DNA from: SIG607 sp045614505
GTDB taxonomy: Bacteria > Bacillota > Clostridia > Oscillospirales > Acutalibacteraceae
Length of the DNA stretch: 24,216 nucleotides
Assembly: GCA_045614505.1 (NCBI GenBank)
Contig: JAZLDA010000102.1
Location: forward strand, 1 to 24,216
Direction of reading: 5' to 3'
Shown piece after piece: positions 1-8,848 of this stretch (the stretch's first letter is position 1; each line of letters starts with the position of its first letter). The translations under genes and the position numbers were made by a program. The notes below the pieces were generated by a model, which was given only the letters and a program-made list of their open reading frames with translations, did not search any database and had not been told where the DNA came from.

Positions 1-567
1 TCTGACGGTATCGGGAGAAATTTTTATAAACTCGTCTACAGTGCAAAAATCACTATCATAACTTGATTTATAAAGCCCTGTCATCATCTGAAGTCCCAAG
101 GAAAAACCGTATTCCTTTATAAGGGAGGAAGCCTTTATAACATCCTCGGCGGTGTGACCTCTTTTGTTAGCAAGAAGAACGGTACTGTCCATACTCTGAG
201 CACCCAGTTCAATGGCTGTAACACCATATTGCTTTAAAATACCGAGTATTTCTTCATTAATAGCATCAGGGCGTGTAGAAATCCTTATACCGCAAACACT
301 TTTGTCTTCAACAAAAGGATATGCCCATTTAAGCAACGACTCCATATACTGCCTGTCAATGGCTGTAAAACTGCCGCCGAAAAAAGCAATTTCGGCATTC
401 TCAGCGGAATAACCTTTACTTTTGCGGGCTATATCTACTGCCGCTTTTATATCCTCTTCTGTGGGAAGTTGTTGCTGGCCTGTTATAGAGCGTTGGTCAC
501 AGAAACTGCAACGGTGGGTACAACCCAGATGAGGAATAAAAAACGAAATATTAGCGTGCGCACTCAT
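1..567 (-). CDS. Radical SAM protein, Elp3/COG1243-like (partial, 3' end beyond window)
   Basis: The minus-strand frame is open from an ATG at 567 to base 1 (189 residues seen). The radical SAM cysteine motif is C16-x3-C20-x2-C23 (GCTHRCSFC), which would hold a [4Fe-4S] cluster that cleaves S-adenosylmethionine. GGSFTAID follows near residue 60, in the place of the family's GGE-type SAM-binding motif, and then a TIM-barrel-like stretch (RISTRPDAI, IELGAQSMD). Proteins of this kind sit beside rnc and smc in many Clostridia and are annotated Elp3-like; the substrate here is unknown. The ATG overlaps the rnc stop codon (TAATG), so translation is probably coupled. An acetyltransferase domain or an smc gene further along cannot be seen because the window ends. 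Confidence 0.85.
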   Translation of the reverse strand, partial: MSAHANISFFIPHLGCTHRCSFCDQRSITGQQQLPTEEDIKAAVDIARKSKGYSAENAEIAFFGGSFTAIDRQYMESLLKWAYPFVEDKSVCGIRISTRPDAINEEILGILKQYGVTAIELGAQSMDSTVLLANKRGHTAEDVIKASSLIKEYGFSLGLQMMTGLYKSSYDSDFCTVDEFIKISPDTVR

Positions 568-1247
568 TACGGCTCAATTCCCATAAGACGAAGGGCATCC
601 TTTGCCGCCATCTGTTCTGCGCGTTTTTTTGTTTTGCCGGTGCCTGTTCCTATAACACTGGAGTTAAGATGAACATCAACCGTAAAGGATTTATTGTGGT
701 CAGGACCGCTCTCGGCACAAAGGACATAGGAAAGTCTTTCCTCGGGATTACGCTGAATGACCTCCTGAAGAGTGGTTTTATAATCGTGAAAAACCTCATC
801 CTCGCCTCTGTTAAGCTCATCTATTACAAAACGAAGTACATGCTCTCTGGCTATTTCCATACCGCCGTCAAGGTACATTGCGGCAAGAACTGCCTCAAAG
901 GCATCGGCAAGAATTGAGTTTCTTTCTCTGCCGCCACACTGTTCTTCACCCTTGCCTAAAAGCAGGAATTTGCCGATTTCAAGTTCCCGTGCAAAGCGGC
1001 AAAGGGATTTTTCGCAAACTAAAGATGCTCTCAGCTTTGTAAGTTCACCCTCAGGCTTATCACCGAAGTTTTTATAGAGATAATCGGCTACTATTACAGA
1101 AAGCACTGCGTCCCCCAAAAACTCAAGTCTTTCGTTAGAGCCCAGTGGAGAATGTGTTTCGTTAGCATAAGAGGAATGACTCAGCGCATTGCGGAGAAGT
1201 TCACCGTTTTTAAAACTGTAATGGAGATTTTCTTCAAGTTTTTTCAT
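567..1247 (-). CDS. rnc: Ribonuclease III
   Basis: This 226-residue protein is an endonuclease for double-stranded RNA, used in rRNA and mRNA processing. The signature NERLEFLGDAVL lies at residues 38-49 (E42 and D46), and the second metal-binding pair is D115 and E118 in ILADAFEAV. A C-terminal double-stranded-RNA-binding domain covers roughly residues 155-225 and contains GTGKTKKRAEQMAAKDAL. I chose the ATG at 1247 because AGAGGA lies 5 bases upstream and the family normally starts right before this helix; the frame could also start at a TTG at 1265. The gene overlaps the end of plsX by 14 bases and the radical SAM gene by 1 base. An acpP gene, often found between plsX and rnc, is absent here. 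Confidence 0.96.
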   Translation of the reverse strand: MKKLEENLHYSFKNGELLRNALSHSSYANETHSPLGSNERLEFLGDAVLSVIVADYLYKNFGDKPEGELTKLRASLVCEKSLCRFARELEIGKFLLLGKGEEQCGGRERNSILADAFEAVLAAMYLDGGMEIAREHVLRFVIDELNRGEDEVFHDYKTTLQEVIQRNPEERLSYVLCAESGPDHNKSFTVDVHLNSSVIGTGTGKTKKRAEQMAAKDALRLMGIEP

Positions 1248-2250
1248 GATTATCCTCTTCGGCAATGGCTTCGAGTCCTTCGCTTATAGACTCGATAACC
1301 TTACCATCATAAAAATGTTTTGCTTGTCTGACAGCATTTTTAATAGCCTTGGCATCGGAGTTTCCGTGAGCCTTTATAACCGGCTTTTTAACACCTAAAA
1401 GCAGTGCGCCGCCCACCTCGGAGCTGTCCATTTTGCTCTTAATACCGTACAGACCTTTTTTCAGTATACCTGCGGCAAGCGTAGTTATGATATTCTTATA
1501 GAATACACCTTTAAGCATTTTGAAAAGAGTGGATACAGTGCCCTCAATAAGTTTCAGAGCGATATTTCCCGTAAATCCGTCGGTTATAACTGCATCGCAA
1601 ACGCCCTTTGGCATTTCCCGGGACTCAACGTTACCAACAAAATTAATCGGTGCATTTGAAAGAAGAGTGTAAGCCTCTTTTTGAAGCTCACCGCCCTTAC
1701 TGTCCTCGGTACCGATATTAAGCAGACCGATTTTGGGATTCTCTCTGCCCTCAACGTTTTTAAGGTACGCACTTGCCATAATACCGAACTGCTGAAGCAT
1801 TTCGGGACGGCACTCTGCATTTGCTCCCATATCCATAAGCATATAGGAAGAATCGGGAGAAGGTATCATAGAAGCAAGAGCAGGACGCTTAATTCCCTTT
1901 ATACGCTTAACAATAAGCGTACCGCCTACTACAACGGCACCTGTACTGCCTGCCGAAACAAAGGCATCAGCCTTTCCTTCGCTGAGAAGCGAAAAGGCAA
2001 CCGCCATAGAAGAATTTTTATGAGCCTTTAAAAGAGAGGTGGGCTCATCGTGCATAGTAATAACATCCTCGGTATGTACAATATCGAGGTCGTCAAAGTG
2101 AATATTATTATCTTTTATATAGGAATTGATTATATTCTCGTCACCGGTGAGGATAATTCCAACGCCAAGCTCCTTTTGAGCAAGAGCAGCACCTTCAATT
2201 GGTGCAGCAGGCGCATTATCTCCGCCGAAAGCATCGATTACTATTCTCAT
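1234..2250 (-). CDS. plsX: Phosphate acyltransferase PlsX
   Basis: PlsX makes acyl-phosphate from acyl-ACP and feeds PlsY in phosphatidic acid synthesis; it is a peripheral membrane enzyme. The 338-residue length and the N-terminus MRIVIDAFGGDNAP are typical. Further family segments visible are AFVSAGSTGAVV, GLLNIGTEDSKGG and VITDGFTGNIALK. The start ATG overlaps the trmFO stop (ATGA), and the 3' end overlaps rnc by 14 bases. The neighbours show a membrane-lipid gene embedded in a DNA/RNA-maintenance operon, a common Firmicutes arrangement, although fabD, fabG and acpP are not next to it. Confidence 0.97.
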   Translation of the reverse strand: MRIVIDAFGGDNAPAAPIEGAALAQKELGVGIILTGDENIINSYIKDNNIHFDDLDIVHTEDVITMHDEPTSLLKAHKNSSMAVAFSLLSEGKADAFVSAGSTGAVVVGGTLIVKRIKGIKRPALASMIPSPDSSYMLMDMGANAECRPEMLQQFGIMASAYLKNVEGRENPKIGLLNIGTEDSKGGELQKEAYTLLSNAPINFVGNVESREMPKGVCDAVITDGFTGNIALKLIEGTVSTLFKMLKGVFYKNIITTLAAGILKKGLYGIKSKMDSSEVGGALLLGVKKPVIKAHGNSDAKAIKNAVRQAKHFYDGKVIESISEGLEAIAEEDNHEKT

Positions 2251-3563
2251 TTGTTCTTTCCCCCTATCTGCTCTTCAAACCATCTTAGTGAACGGCTTGA
2301 CAGCGCAGCGTATCTTTCTCTTTTATCTCTTATATGCTCACTGAGCATAGGCAGTATTCCGAAATTAGCGCCCATAGGCTGAAGATTCAAAACAGTCGGG
2401 TCTGTTATATAAGAGAGTAAAGCTCCTATCATTGTATAATCGGGCAAAACGAGTGCTTCATCATCACAAAGGCGTGAAACTGCGTTTATTCCCGCAATTA
2501 TTCCCGATGCCGCAGACTCCATATAGCCTTCTACTCCGGTCATTTGTCCTGCAAAGAAAATGTTACTATTCTTATTTAATGACAAATCTCTGTTTAAGAG
2601 CTTTGATGAATTTATAAATGTATTTCGGTGCATTACACCGTAACGGACTATTTCACAGCTTTCCAGTCCCGGAATAAGGGAAAAGACCCTTTTTTGCTCG
2701 GGAAATTTAAGATTCGTCTGGAAGCCCACCATATTAAAAAGTGAAGCCTGAGCATTTTCTCTTCTTAACTGTACTACTGCCCAAGGTCTGTGTCCCGTTC
2801 TCGGGTCTTTAAGTCCCACAGGCTTTAAGGGGCCAAATCTTATGGAGTCCTCTCCCCTTTTGGCAAGCACCTCCACAGGCATACAGCCCTCATAAACCGT
2901 CATTGGACGGTCAAAACTTTTAAGAGACGCACTTTCTGCATTAATAAGTTCTTCGTAAAAATGCTCATATTCTTCTTTGTTCATGGGACAATTGATATAA
3001 TCGTCATCCCCTTTGCCGTAGCGTGAAGCAAAAAAGGCTTTAGAAAAATCAATACTTTCCTTTGTCACAATAGGCGCGGCGGCATCGTAAAAGCTTAAAT
3101 GCTCTTCTCCGCAATATTCACTAATTGACTGGGCTAACCTTTCATCGGTCAACGGGCCTGTAGCAACAACACAAATGCCGTCGGTAGGAAGAGAATCAAT
3201 TTTTTCGTTTTTCACTTCTATATTGGGATGACACATTATTTTCTCGGTAATATACTTTGAGAAAATATTGCGGTCAACTGCCAATGCACCCCCTGCCGCA
3301 ACAGAAGAATGTGCGGCGGCTTCAAGACAAATTGAGCCAAAATGACGCATTTCTTCCTTTAAAAGTCCTGCCGCAGAATCAATTCTGGCGGCTTTTAGAG
3401 AGTTTGAGCAAACAAGCTCTGCAAAAAGATCGCTGTGATGGGCAGGAGTTTTAATTTCGGGCTTCATTTCATAAAGGGTTACATTATAGCCTTTATTTGC
3501 TATCTGCCAGGCGGCTTCACAGCCTGCAAGTCCTGCGCCTATAACCTTAATATTTTTACTCAT
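2247..3563 (-). CDS. trmFO: Methylenetetrahydrofolate--tRNA-(uracil-5-)-methyltransferase TrmFO
   Basis: TrmFO methylates U54 in the T-loop of tRNA to ribothymidine, using methylenetetrahydrofolate and FAD. The 438-residue protein begins with an FAD-binding Rossmann loop, IKVIGAGLAGCEAAW (residues 5-19). It has the family segments VCSNSLKAAR near residue 52, FGPLKPVGLKDPRTG in the middle, and FFAGQMTGVEGYMESAASG, a second FAD contact, near residue 335; QPMGANFGILP lies near the C-terminus. It starts 2 bases after topA ends and shares ATGA with plsX. The older name of the family is Gid. The topA-trmFO order is conserved in many Firmicutes, which supports the call. Confidence 0.97.
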   Translation of the reverse strand: MSKNIKVIGAGLAGCEAAWQIANKGYNVTLYEMKPEIKTPAHHSDLFAELVCSNSLKAARIDSAAGLLKEEMRHFGSICLEAAAHSSVAAGGALAVDRNIFSKYITEKIMCHPNIEVKNEKIDSLPTDGICVVATGPLTDERLAQSISEYCGEEHLSFYDAAAPIVTKESIDFSKAFFASRYGKGDDDYINCPMNKEEYEHFYEELINAESASLKSFDRPMTVYEGCMPVEVLAKRGEDSIRFGPLKPVGLKDPRTGHRPWAVVQLRRENAQASLFNMVGFQTNLKFPEQKRVFSLIPGLESCEIVRYGVMHRNTFINSSKLLNRDLSLNKNSNIFFAGQMTGVEGYMESAASGIIAGINAVSRLCDDEALVLPDYTMIGALLSYITDPTVLNLQPMGANFGILPMLSEHIRDKRERYAALSSRSLRWFEEQIGGKNK

Positions 3564-3565
3564 AA

Positions 3566-5641
3566 TTATTTCTTTTTAGTCTGACGGGTAGGACATGTTG
3601 CGTTCATACAGAACTTTCTGCCCCTTGCACCTATGATAATATAGGAGCCGCATTCCTTACAGGTTTCACCGCTTGGAAGTCCGGGGGCCGCAAAATCACA
3701 TTCGGGGTATTTTGTGCAACCATAAAACTTCTTGCCGGTCTTTTTGGAAGCGCGGCGAACAAGCTCTGCGCCACACTTAGGACAAGGCTGTGATATTTTC
3801 TCAGCCGGCATAGGTTTAGCATTTTTACACTCGGGATATCCTGGGCAAGCAAGGAACTTGCCGAAACGCCCGCTTTTAATAACCATTTTTCTGCCGCATT
3901 TCTCACAGACCTCGTCTGTTTCGGTGTCGGGCACCTTCACCTTCACACCGTTCATAGAGTCCTCTGCCTTTTTAATGCTTACGGCAAAATCCTTATAGAA
4001 GCGGTCAACGGTTTCTACCCAGCTTATTTCACCTTCATCAATTTTATCAAGGCTCTGCTCCATTCCTGCAGTGAATTTCACATCAACTATCTTCTTAAAG
4101 TACTCTGCAATAAGGTCGGTAACCACCATACCAAGCTGAGTTGGCTTAAAGGATTTCTTTTCCTTTTCAATGTAGTCTCTCTGCACTATATTGGAGATAA
4201 TAGGCGCATAGGTAGAAGGACGACCGATACCGTTTTCCTCAAGTGCCTTGGTAAGGGTAGATTCATTATAGCGTGCAGGCGGCTGAGTAAAGTGCTGTGC
4301 AGGGGTAACCGATTTGCATTTAAGGGTCTCTCCCGGGGTAAGCTCAGGCAGAGAAACTGCTTCCTCGTCATCGCTTTCTTTTATATCGTCATAAAGAACG
4401 GTAAAGCCGTCAAATTTAACGGTATAGCCGCTTGCCTTGAACATATAATCTCCTGCAATAATATCAACAGAAACGGTATCCTGCAGGCAGTTTTCCATTT
4501 GAGAAGCAATAAAGCGTTCCCAGATAAGCTTATACAGCTTATACTGTTCAGCCGTCAGCGAATTCTTAAGCTTCTCGGGATTCATATCTATAATTGTAGG
4601 TCTGATTGCTTCATGAGCATCCTGAGCATCATTCTTGCTCTTATAGATACGAGGCTTTTTGGGAACATATTTATCACCGTAAGAAACACGGATATATTTC
4701 TCGGCGGCACTTCTCGCCTCAGCGGCAACGCGCAGCGAGTCGGTTCTCATATAGGTAATAAGACCTGTCATACCGATTCCGGGCACCTCAACACCTTCGT
4801 ACAGTTGCTGAGCAATACGCATTGTACGAAGACCGGTAAAGTTAAGTCTTCTGGAAGCCTCCTGCTGGAGAGTAGAAGTAATAAAGGGAGGAAGAGGCTG
4901 TTTCTTTCTTACACCCTTCTTAATAGACTGTACGGTATAGGTTTTGTCCTCAAGAACATTAACAATAGCCGTTGCCTGCTCTTCATTAACAACAGCCTGC
5001 TTTTCGCCGTCTGCCGTGCCGTAGAACTTTGCGAAAATATTTCTTTGTTTAAAGAGCTTTGCATCTATTGTCCAGTACTCTTCGGGAATGAACTTTTCGA
5101 TTTCCCTTTCACGGTCAACTACAAGCTTTAAAGCAACCGACTGAACACGGCCTGCAGAAAGACCTCTCTTAACCTTTTTCCAAAGGAATGGGCTTAATTT
5201 ATATCCCACTATTCTATCGAGAACTCTTCTTGCCTGCTGTGCATCAACAAGACCCATATCAATTTTCTTCGGGTTTTTCATTCCGGTTTCCACACCGGTC
5301 TTGGTAATCTCATTAAAGCAGACACGAATAGGACTGTTCATATCTAAAGCCAGAAGCTGTGCCAAATGCCAGGAAATAGCTTCTCCCTCACGGTCAGGGT
5401 CGGTTGCCAGATATACTGTTTCGCTGTTTGCCGCAGCTTCGCGAAGCTGTTTTATTAGCTCCTTCTTGTCGCTCATTTCTATATATTTAGGTTCATAGCC
5501 GTTTTCGATATCAACACCCAATTTTGACTTGGGAAGGTCTCTTACATGACCCTTAGATGCCATAACGGTATAGCCACTGCCCAGATACTTCTGTATATTC
5601 TTCAGCTTACCGGGAGACTCTACAATAACCAGTTTAGACAT
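3566..5641 (-). CDS. topA: DNA topoisomerase I (type IA)
   Basis: The enzyme relaxes negative supercoils by single-strand passage. The 691 residues show the TOPRIM domain at the N-terminus (VESPGK with E8, and DPDREGEAISWHL with D81 and D83) and the catalytic tyrosine Y297 in GLITYMRTDS. VQSVALKLVVDRE and ENGIGRPSTYAPI mark the core. Three C4 zinc ribbons close the protein: CEKCGRK...CPGYPEC, CPKCGAE...CTKYPEC and CKECGSY...CMNATC. The length is ordinary for Firmicutes TopA. A 19-base gap separates it from dprA upstream, and trmFO follows 2 bases after its stop, so it is part of the same operon. Confidence 0.98.
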   Translation of the reverse strand: MSKLVIVESPGKLKNIQKYLGSGYTVMASKGHVRDLPKSKLGVDIENGYEPKYIEMSDKKELIKQLREAAANSETVYLATDPDREGEAISWHLAQLLALDMNSPIRVCFNEITKTGVETGMKNPKKIDMGLVDAQQARRVLDRIVGYKLSPFLWKKVKRGLSAGRVQSVALKLVVDREREIEKFIPEEYWTIDAKLFKQRNIFAKFYGTADGEKQAVVNEEQATAIVNVLEDKTYTVQSIKKGVRKKQPLPPFITSTLQQEASRRLNFTGLRTMRIAQQLYEGVEVPGIGMTGLITYMRTDSLRVAAEARSAAEKYIRVSYGDKYVPKKPRIYKSKNDAQDAHEAIRPTIIDMNPEKLKNSLTAEQYKLYKLIWERFIASQMENCLQDTVSVDIIAGDYMFKASGYTVKFDGFTVLYDDIKESDDEEAVSLPELTPGETLKCKSVTPAQHFTQPPARYNESTLTKALEENGIGRPSTYAPIISNIVQRDYIEKEKKSFKPTQLGMVVTDLIAEYFKKIVDVKFTAGMEQSLDKIDEGEISWVETVDRFYKDFAVSIKKAEDSMNGVKVKVPDTETDEVCEKCGRKMVIKSGRFGKFLACPGYPECKNAKPMPAEKISQPCPKCGAELVRRASKKTGKKFYGCTKYPECDFAAPGLPSGETCKECGSYIIIGARGRKFCMNATCPTRQTKKK

Positions 5642-5660
5642 AAGAAAACTCCTTTATAAG

Positions 5661-6884
5661 TTACTTAAAGGTATATCTGCCGCCGGGAAGAGATTTAATA
5701 AATCCGAAGAGCTCAAGCTCACCCAGAGCAGACATAATCATATTTGCATTCATTGTTGGACTGAGCAAATCATCACAGGTGAAAATTTGCTTATCTAATT
5801 GATTATATATTATTTTTGCGTTTTTGGAAAGGTTTTCGGGCAATATTTTTTTAATAATTTCTTTTTTGTCACCGAGCCCCAGTTCCTGCGCCGCTTCTTT
5901 TTTCAGTTTATAGGGCGGCTTTTTAACCTTTTTCTCAAATTTTTCATTACCGAAATCATAGGCTTTCAGGCTTGGGAGAGACTTTTTCATTGCCCTTTCG
6001 ATACTTATTTTATCGCCGAACTTATAAGTATATTCCGAAAAAATATCACTGAGCGCGGTTACCGGCTTAGCGCCGTCGCGAAGAAGTGCATTTGAGCCCT
6101 CGTAATTGATGACTCCGGGACTGCCCGGAATAATAAACACATCTCTGTTCTGCTCGGTTGCATTAGCCGCTGTTATAAGAGCGCCGCTTTTTAAAGGCGC
6201 TTCAATCACTACTGTACCCACCGAAAGTGCAGAAAGCAAGCGGTTTCTTGTGTAAAAAGCCTGTTTTGTCACAGGGGTGTCGGGTAAAAATTCGGTAATT
6301 ATACATCCGCCGCTTTTAAGTATATCTTCTCTTAGCTTTTGATTTTCTTTAAGGTAAGACACACCGAATCCGTGAGGAAGCACGGCAACCGTTTTGCCGC
6401 CTGTGAGCAGTGCGCCCAGATGCGCCGCCGCATCACTTCCCTTGGCTCCGCCGCTGACAATAACAAACCCTCCTCGGCTCAGTCTTCCTGAAAGAGAATA
6501 GGCACATTTATAGCCGTAATCACTGACCTTGCGCGTACCCACCATACAAATAGCAGGTGTATTGTCAAAATCGGGAAACTCTCCCTTTATATAGAGAGCA
6601 AAAGGGGGTCTGTGAATATTTTTGAGGCATTCGGGGTATGCTTTGTGGTTTGGAGTGATAACCGAAATATCTTCTTTTAAACATCTGTCCCGCAAAGCCC
6701 TTGCAGTGTCAAGAGATGTATTTCTTAAAAGGGAGAGTTCGCGCTCATTAAAAATACGAGAAGCGGCTCTTCCCTCGTGTCCTGCTTCATATACACTTTT
6801 AGCCGTGGAAAAGCGAGACAAAATCTCGTGAAAATGATTACCGCCTGCGCCCAGCGCAGACTGAAGCCACAGCCAGTATATCAT
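5661..6884 (-). CDS. dprA: DNA-processing protein DprA (Smf)
   Basis: DprA binds incoming single-stranded DNA and loads RecA during transformation; it is also kept in species not known to be competent. Of 407 residues, the N-terminal part is helical SAM-like sequence. The Rossmann-type core runs from about 108 to 290, with GTRKVSDYG (116-124), SGGAKGSD (144-151) and RNRLLSAL (213-220). The C-terminal region from about 345 (NAKIIYNQL...SALGELELFGFI) looks like the DprA winged helix. The start overlaps the upstream methyltransferase stop by 4 bases (ATGA). With comF and recD2 elsewhere in the window it gives a competence or recombination flavour, but no ComE/ComG genes are visible. Confidence 0.95.
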   Translation of the reverse strand: MIYWLWLQSALGAGGNHFHEILSRFSTAKSVYEAGHEGRAASRIFNERELSLLRNTSLDTARALRDRCLKEDISVITPNHKAYPECLKNIHRPPFALYIKGEFPDFDNTPAICMVGTRKVSDYGYKCAYSLSGRLSRGGFVIVSGGAKGSDAAAHLGALLTGGKTVAVLPHGFGVSYLKENQKLREDILKSGGCIITEFLPDTPVTKQAFYTRNRLLSALSVGTVVIEAPLKSGALITAANATEQNRDVFIIPGSPGVINYEGSNALLRDGAKPVTALSDIFSEYTYKFGDKISIERAMKKSLPSLKAYDFGNEKFEKKVKKPPYKLKKEAAQELGLGDKKEIIKKILPENLSKNAKIIYNQLDKQIFTCDDLLSPTMNANMIMSALGELELFGFIKSLPGGRYTFK

Positions 6885-7657
6885 TTAACCATCTCCCACA
6901 TAACTATAGAAGCCGCCGCAGCAGCATTTAAGGATTCTGCCCTTCCCTTCATAGGAATGGTTACGCTCTGGCTACAAGCGGCAACAGTGCCGTCTGTCAG
7001 TCCGTTTGCCTCATTGCCTATAACACATATACAGCCGTCAGGAAAAGATATCTCACTGAGCTTTTTTGCGCTGCCGTGAACAACGCAGGCGAAGGTTTGC
7101 ATACCTGAGTCCCTTATAAATTCGGTCATATCGGAAGTAAAAACAAGGGGAAGGCGCAGCAGTGTTCCCATTGAAGCTCTGAGCGATTTCGGACTAAATG
7201 GGTCGCAGGAATCTTTTGAGAGAATTATTCCGTCGATTCCCAGTGCCTCAGCAGTACGCGCAACGGCACCGAGATTAGACGGGTCCTGCAGATTTTCCAG
7301 TGCTATATATTTTTTAGCTTTGCATATTTCCGCCTGTCCATCGGGTATTGCTGCAACGGCAAATATCCCTTGAGTTGAAACGGTATCGGAAATACTTTTC
7401 GCAACCGATTCACTTATAATTGCGGCAAACTCTGTCGACTGAGCGAATTTTTTAATATCAGAGGGGTGTTTTTCATAGGCTTCTTTTGTGATATAAAGCT
7501 CTTGAAGCCTAATTGAGTTTTCGCTTGCGTCATCAACAGTTCTCAATCCCTCAAGTACAAAACAGCCTTCATCTCTTCTGAAATGCGCTGATTTCTGCAA
7601 TTTGATAACACGTTTTATTCTTGCATTATCCTTGCCCGTTATACTTGTAAACTGCAT
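6881..7657 (-). CDS. TrmH/SpoU-family RNA 2'-O-methyltransferase
   Basis: This SPOUT-fold, SAM-dependent methyltransferase is likely to act on a ribose of rRNA. From the ATG at 7657 it has 258 residues. The N-terminal substrate-binding region contains KDNARIKRVIKLQ and GCFVLEGLRTV. The three knot motifs follow: LENLQDPSNLGAVART (120-135), VIGNEANGL (212-220) and IPMKGRAESLNAAAAASI (234-251). The frame extends to a TTG at 7693, but that codon lies inside the rplT terminator; the ATG at 7657 has GAGAGGGTGG five bases upstream and fits the family start. The target nucleotide cannot be read from the sequence. It is the first gene of the dprA-topA-trmFO-plsX-rnc run. Confidence 0.92.
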   Translation of the reverse strand: MQFTSITGKDNARIKRVIKLQKSAHFRRDEGCFVLEGLRTVDDASENSIRLQELYITKEAYEKHPSDIKKFAQSTEFAAIISESVAKSISDTVSTQGIFAVAAIPDGQAEICKAKKYIALENLQDPSNLGAVARTAEALGIDGIILSKDSCDPFSPKSLRASMGTLLRLPLVFTSDMTEFIRDSGMQTFACVVHGSAKKLSEISFPDGCICVIGNEANGLTDGTVAACSQSVTIPMKGRAESLNAAAAASIVMWEMVK

Positions 7658-7678
7658 AAAAACCACCCTCTCAATATT

Positions 7679-7709
7679 AAAAAATTCGCCCAAGGAAGTT
7701 CTTGGGCGA
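7679..7709 (-). terminator. Intrinsic terminator of infC-rpmI-rplT
   Basis: A 9-bp stem pairs 7686-7694 with 7701-7709 (core CGCCCAAG/CTTGGGCG) around a 6-base loop. On the minus strand it is followed by six T at 7684-7679. It lies 6 bases after the rplT stop. No promoter is evident between it and the methyltransferase start at 7657, so the downstream operon may depend on read-through. Confidence 0.85.
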
Positions 7710-7714
7710 TTTAA

Positions 7715-8074
7715 TTATTTTGCTAAAGCTTTTTTAGCCTGGTCAGCAATTGCGGTAAAGCCCTCGGGGTCATTTACTGCAATATCAGCCAGCATTTTGC
7801 GGTTAATCTGCACACCTGCAACCTTAAGACCGTTCATTAAGGTGGAATAATTCATACCGCTCTTCTTAGCAGCGGCAGAAATTCTGGTGATCCAAAGACG
7901 ACGGAAATCGCGCTTTTTAAGACGACGACCTACATAAGCGTAGTTGCCGGACTTCATTACAGCCTCTTTAGCTGTTTTAAAGAGCTTAGACTTAGCTCCG
8001 AAATAACCTTTAGAAAGCTTTAAAATCTTTTTTCTTCTTTTGCGTGTTGCTAACGCACCTTTAACTCGTGCCAT
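7715..8074 (-). CDS. rplT: 50S ribosomal protein L20
   Basis: The 119-residue basic protein is standard L20: MARVKGALATRKRRKKILK at the N-terminus, then GYFGAKSKLFKTAKEAVMKS, YVGRRLKKRDFRRLWI and GLKVAGVQINRKMLADIA. L20 binds 23S rRNA early in 50S assembly, and in Bacillus it represses its own operon by binding the infC leader. It is the last gene of the operon, 27 bases after rpmI, and ends just before an intrinsic terminator. Confidence 0.99.
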   Translation of the reverse strand: MARVKGALATRKRRKKILKLSKGYFGAKSKLFKTAKEAVMKSGNYAYVGRRLKKRDFRRLWITRISAAAKKSGMNYSTLMNGLKVAGVQINRKMLADIAVNDPEGFTAIADQAKKALAK

Positions 8075-8101
8075 TTTCAGAAACCTCCAATCAATTTACC
8101 C

Positions 8102-8299
8102 TTATTTATAAGGAATCATTTTCTTAACTGCTGCAACATTTGTTACATCAGCTACAACTGTCTTGCGAAGATTTCTCTTACGCTTAGAAGTTTTCTTATT
8201 TAAGATGTGAGACTTGAATGCGTGGGCACGTTTAACCTGACCGGTCTTGGTAAGTTTAAAACGTTTCTTTGCGCCACTGTGTGTTTTAATTTTAGGCAT
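8102..8299 (-). CDS. rpmI: 50S ribosomal protein L35
   Basis: A 65-residue, lysine- and arginine-rich protein beginning MPKIKTHSGAKKRFKLTKTG, the hallmark of L35, with HILNKKTSKRKRNLRK in the middle. The length is normal. GGGAGGA precedes the ATG. It sits between infC and rplT, the standard bacterial order, and is co-transcribed from the promoter at 8996-9024. Confidence 0.99.
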   Translation of the reverse strand: MPKIKTHSGAKKRFKLTKTGQVKRAHAFKSHILNKKTSKRKRNLRKTVVADVTNVAAVKKMIPYK

Positions 8300-8326
8300 A
8301 ATAAATCCTCCCTTTGAATGTCTTGC

Positions 8327-8848
8327 TTATTTATTTGTTTTCGGTGCAAGGAACATAAGCATATTTCTGCCTTCCATCTTGGCAGGCTTTTCAACATTGG
8401 CATATTCCCCACAGTATTCAGCAAATCGTGACATAGTTTCCAGACCGATTTCCGGATGTCCCAGTTCTCTGCCGCGGAAACGAATGGAAACCTTAACCTT
8501 GTCACCGCTCTTTAAGAAACGGATTGCCTGATTTCCCTTTGTTTCAAAGTCGTGGGTATCAATGGTAAGACCGAGACGCACTTCCTTGATATCAAAGGTC
8601 TTCTGGTTTTTCTTGGCTTCTTTTTCACGTTTAGCCTGTTCGAAACGGTATTTGCCGAAATCCATAATCTTACATACCGGCGGGTCGGCATTGGGAGAAA
8701 TATTGACAAGGTCAAGTTCTCTCTCATAAGCTGCTGCTATGGCTTCCTTAATGGGAAGAATACCAAGCTGTTTTCCGTCGGAATCAATTACACGAACTTC
8801 TTTAGCCCGAATTGCCTCATTAATGGCTACTTCTTTGCTGCTGATAAT
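8327..8848 (-). CDS. infC: Translation initiation factor IF-3 (AUU start)
   Basis: IF-3 checks start codon-anticodon pairing on the 30S subunit. The best start is an ATT at 8848: GGAGG lies at 8858-8854 with a 5-base spacer, and the resulting protein (173 residues, ISSKEVAINEAIRAKEVRVI...) matches the family N-terminus. AUU starts are established for infC in E. coli and Bacillus stearothermophilus and let IF-3 limit its own synthesis. A GTG at 8854 overlaps the Shine-Dalgarno sequence, and an ATG much further up (9010) would lie before the transcription start. Domains: N-terminal domain about 1-75 (GILPIKEAIAAAYERELDLV, PPVCKIMDFGKYRFEQ), lysine-rich linker, then the C-terminal domain (EVRLGLTIDTHDF, VKVSIRFRGRELGHPEIG). 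Confidence 0.95.
   Translation of the reverse strand: MISSKEVAINEAIRAKEVRVIDSDGKQLGILPIKEAIAAAYERELDLVNISPNADPPVCKIMDFGKYRFEQAKREKEAKKNQKTFDIKEVRLGLTIDTHDFETKGNQAIRFLKSGDKVKVSIRFRGRELGHPEIGLETMSRFAEYCGEYANVEKPAKMEGRNMLMFLAPKTNK

Noticed and set aside
1247..1265. An upstream TTG start for rnc
   Set aside because: The next ATG has AGAGGA at the proper distance and matches the family N-terminus.
4292..5131. A 279-codon open frame on the plus strand
   Set aside because: It is antisense to topA, has no family features, and topA is unmistakable over the same bases.
7657..7693. An upstream TTG start for the SpoU-type methyltransferase
   Set aside because: The TTG is inside the rplT terminator stem; the ATG at 7657 has a good ribosome site and fits the family start.
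7657..7715. A promoter for the methyltransferase-dprA-topA operon
   Set aside because: TAATAT-like bases occur after the terminator, but no -35 box is found at 16-18 bases.
8200..8505. Minus-strand frame of 101 codons across infC and rpmI
   Set aside because: It overlaps two certain ribosomal and initiation-factor genes in another frame and shows no domain.
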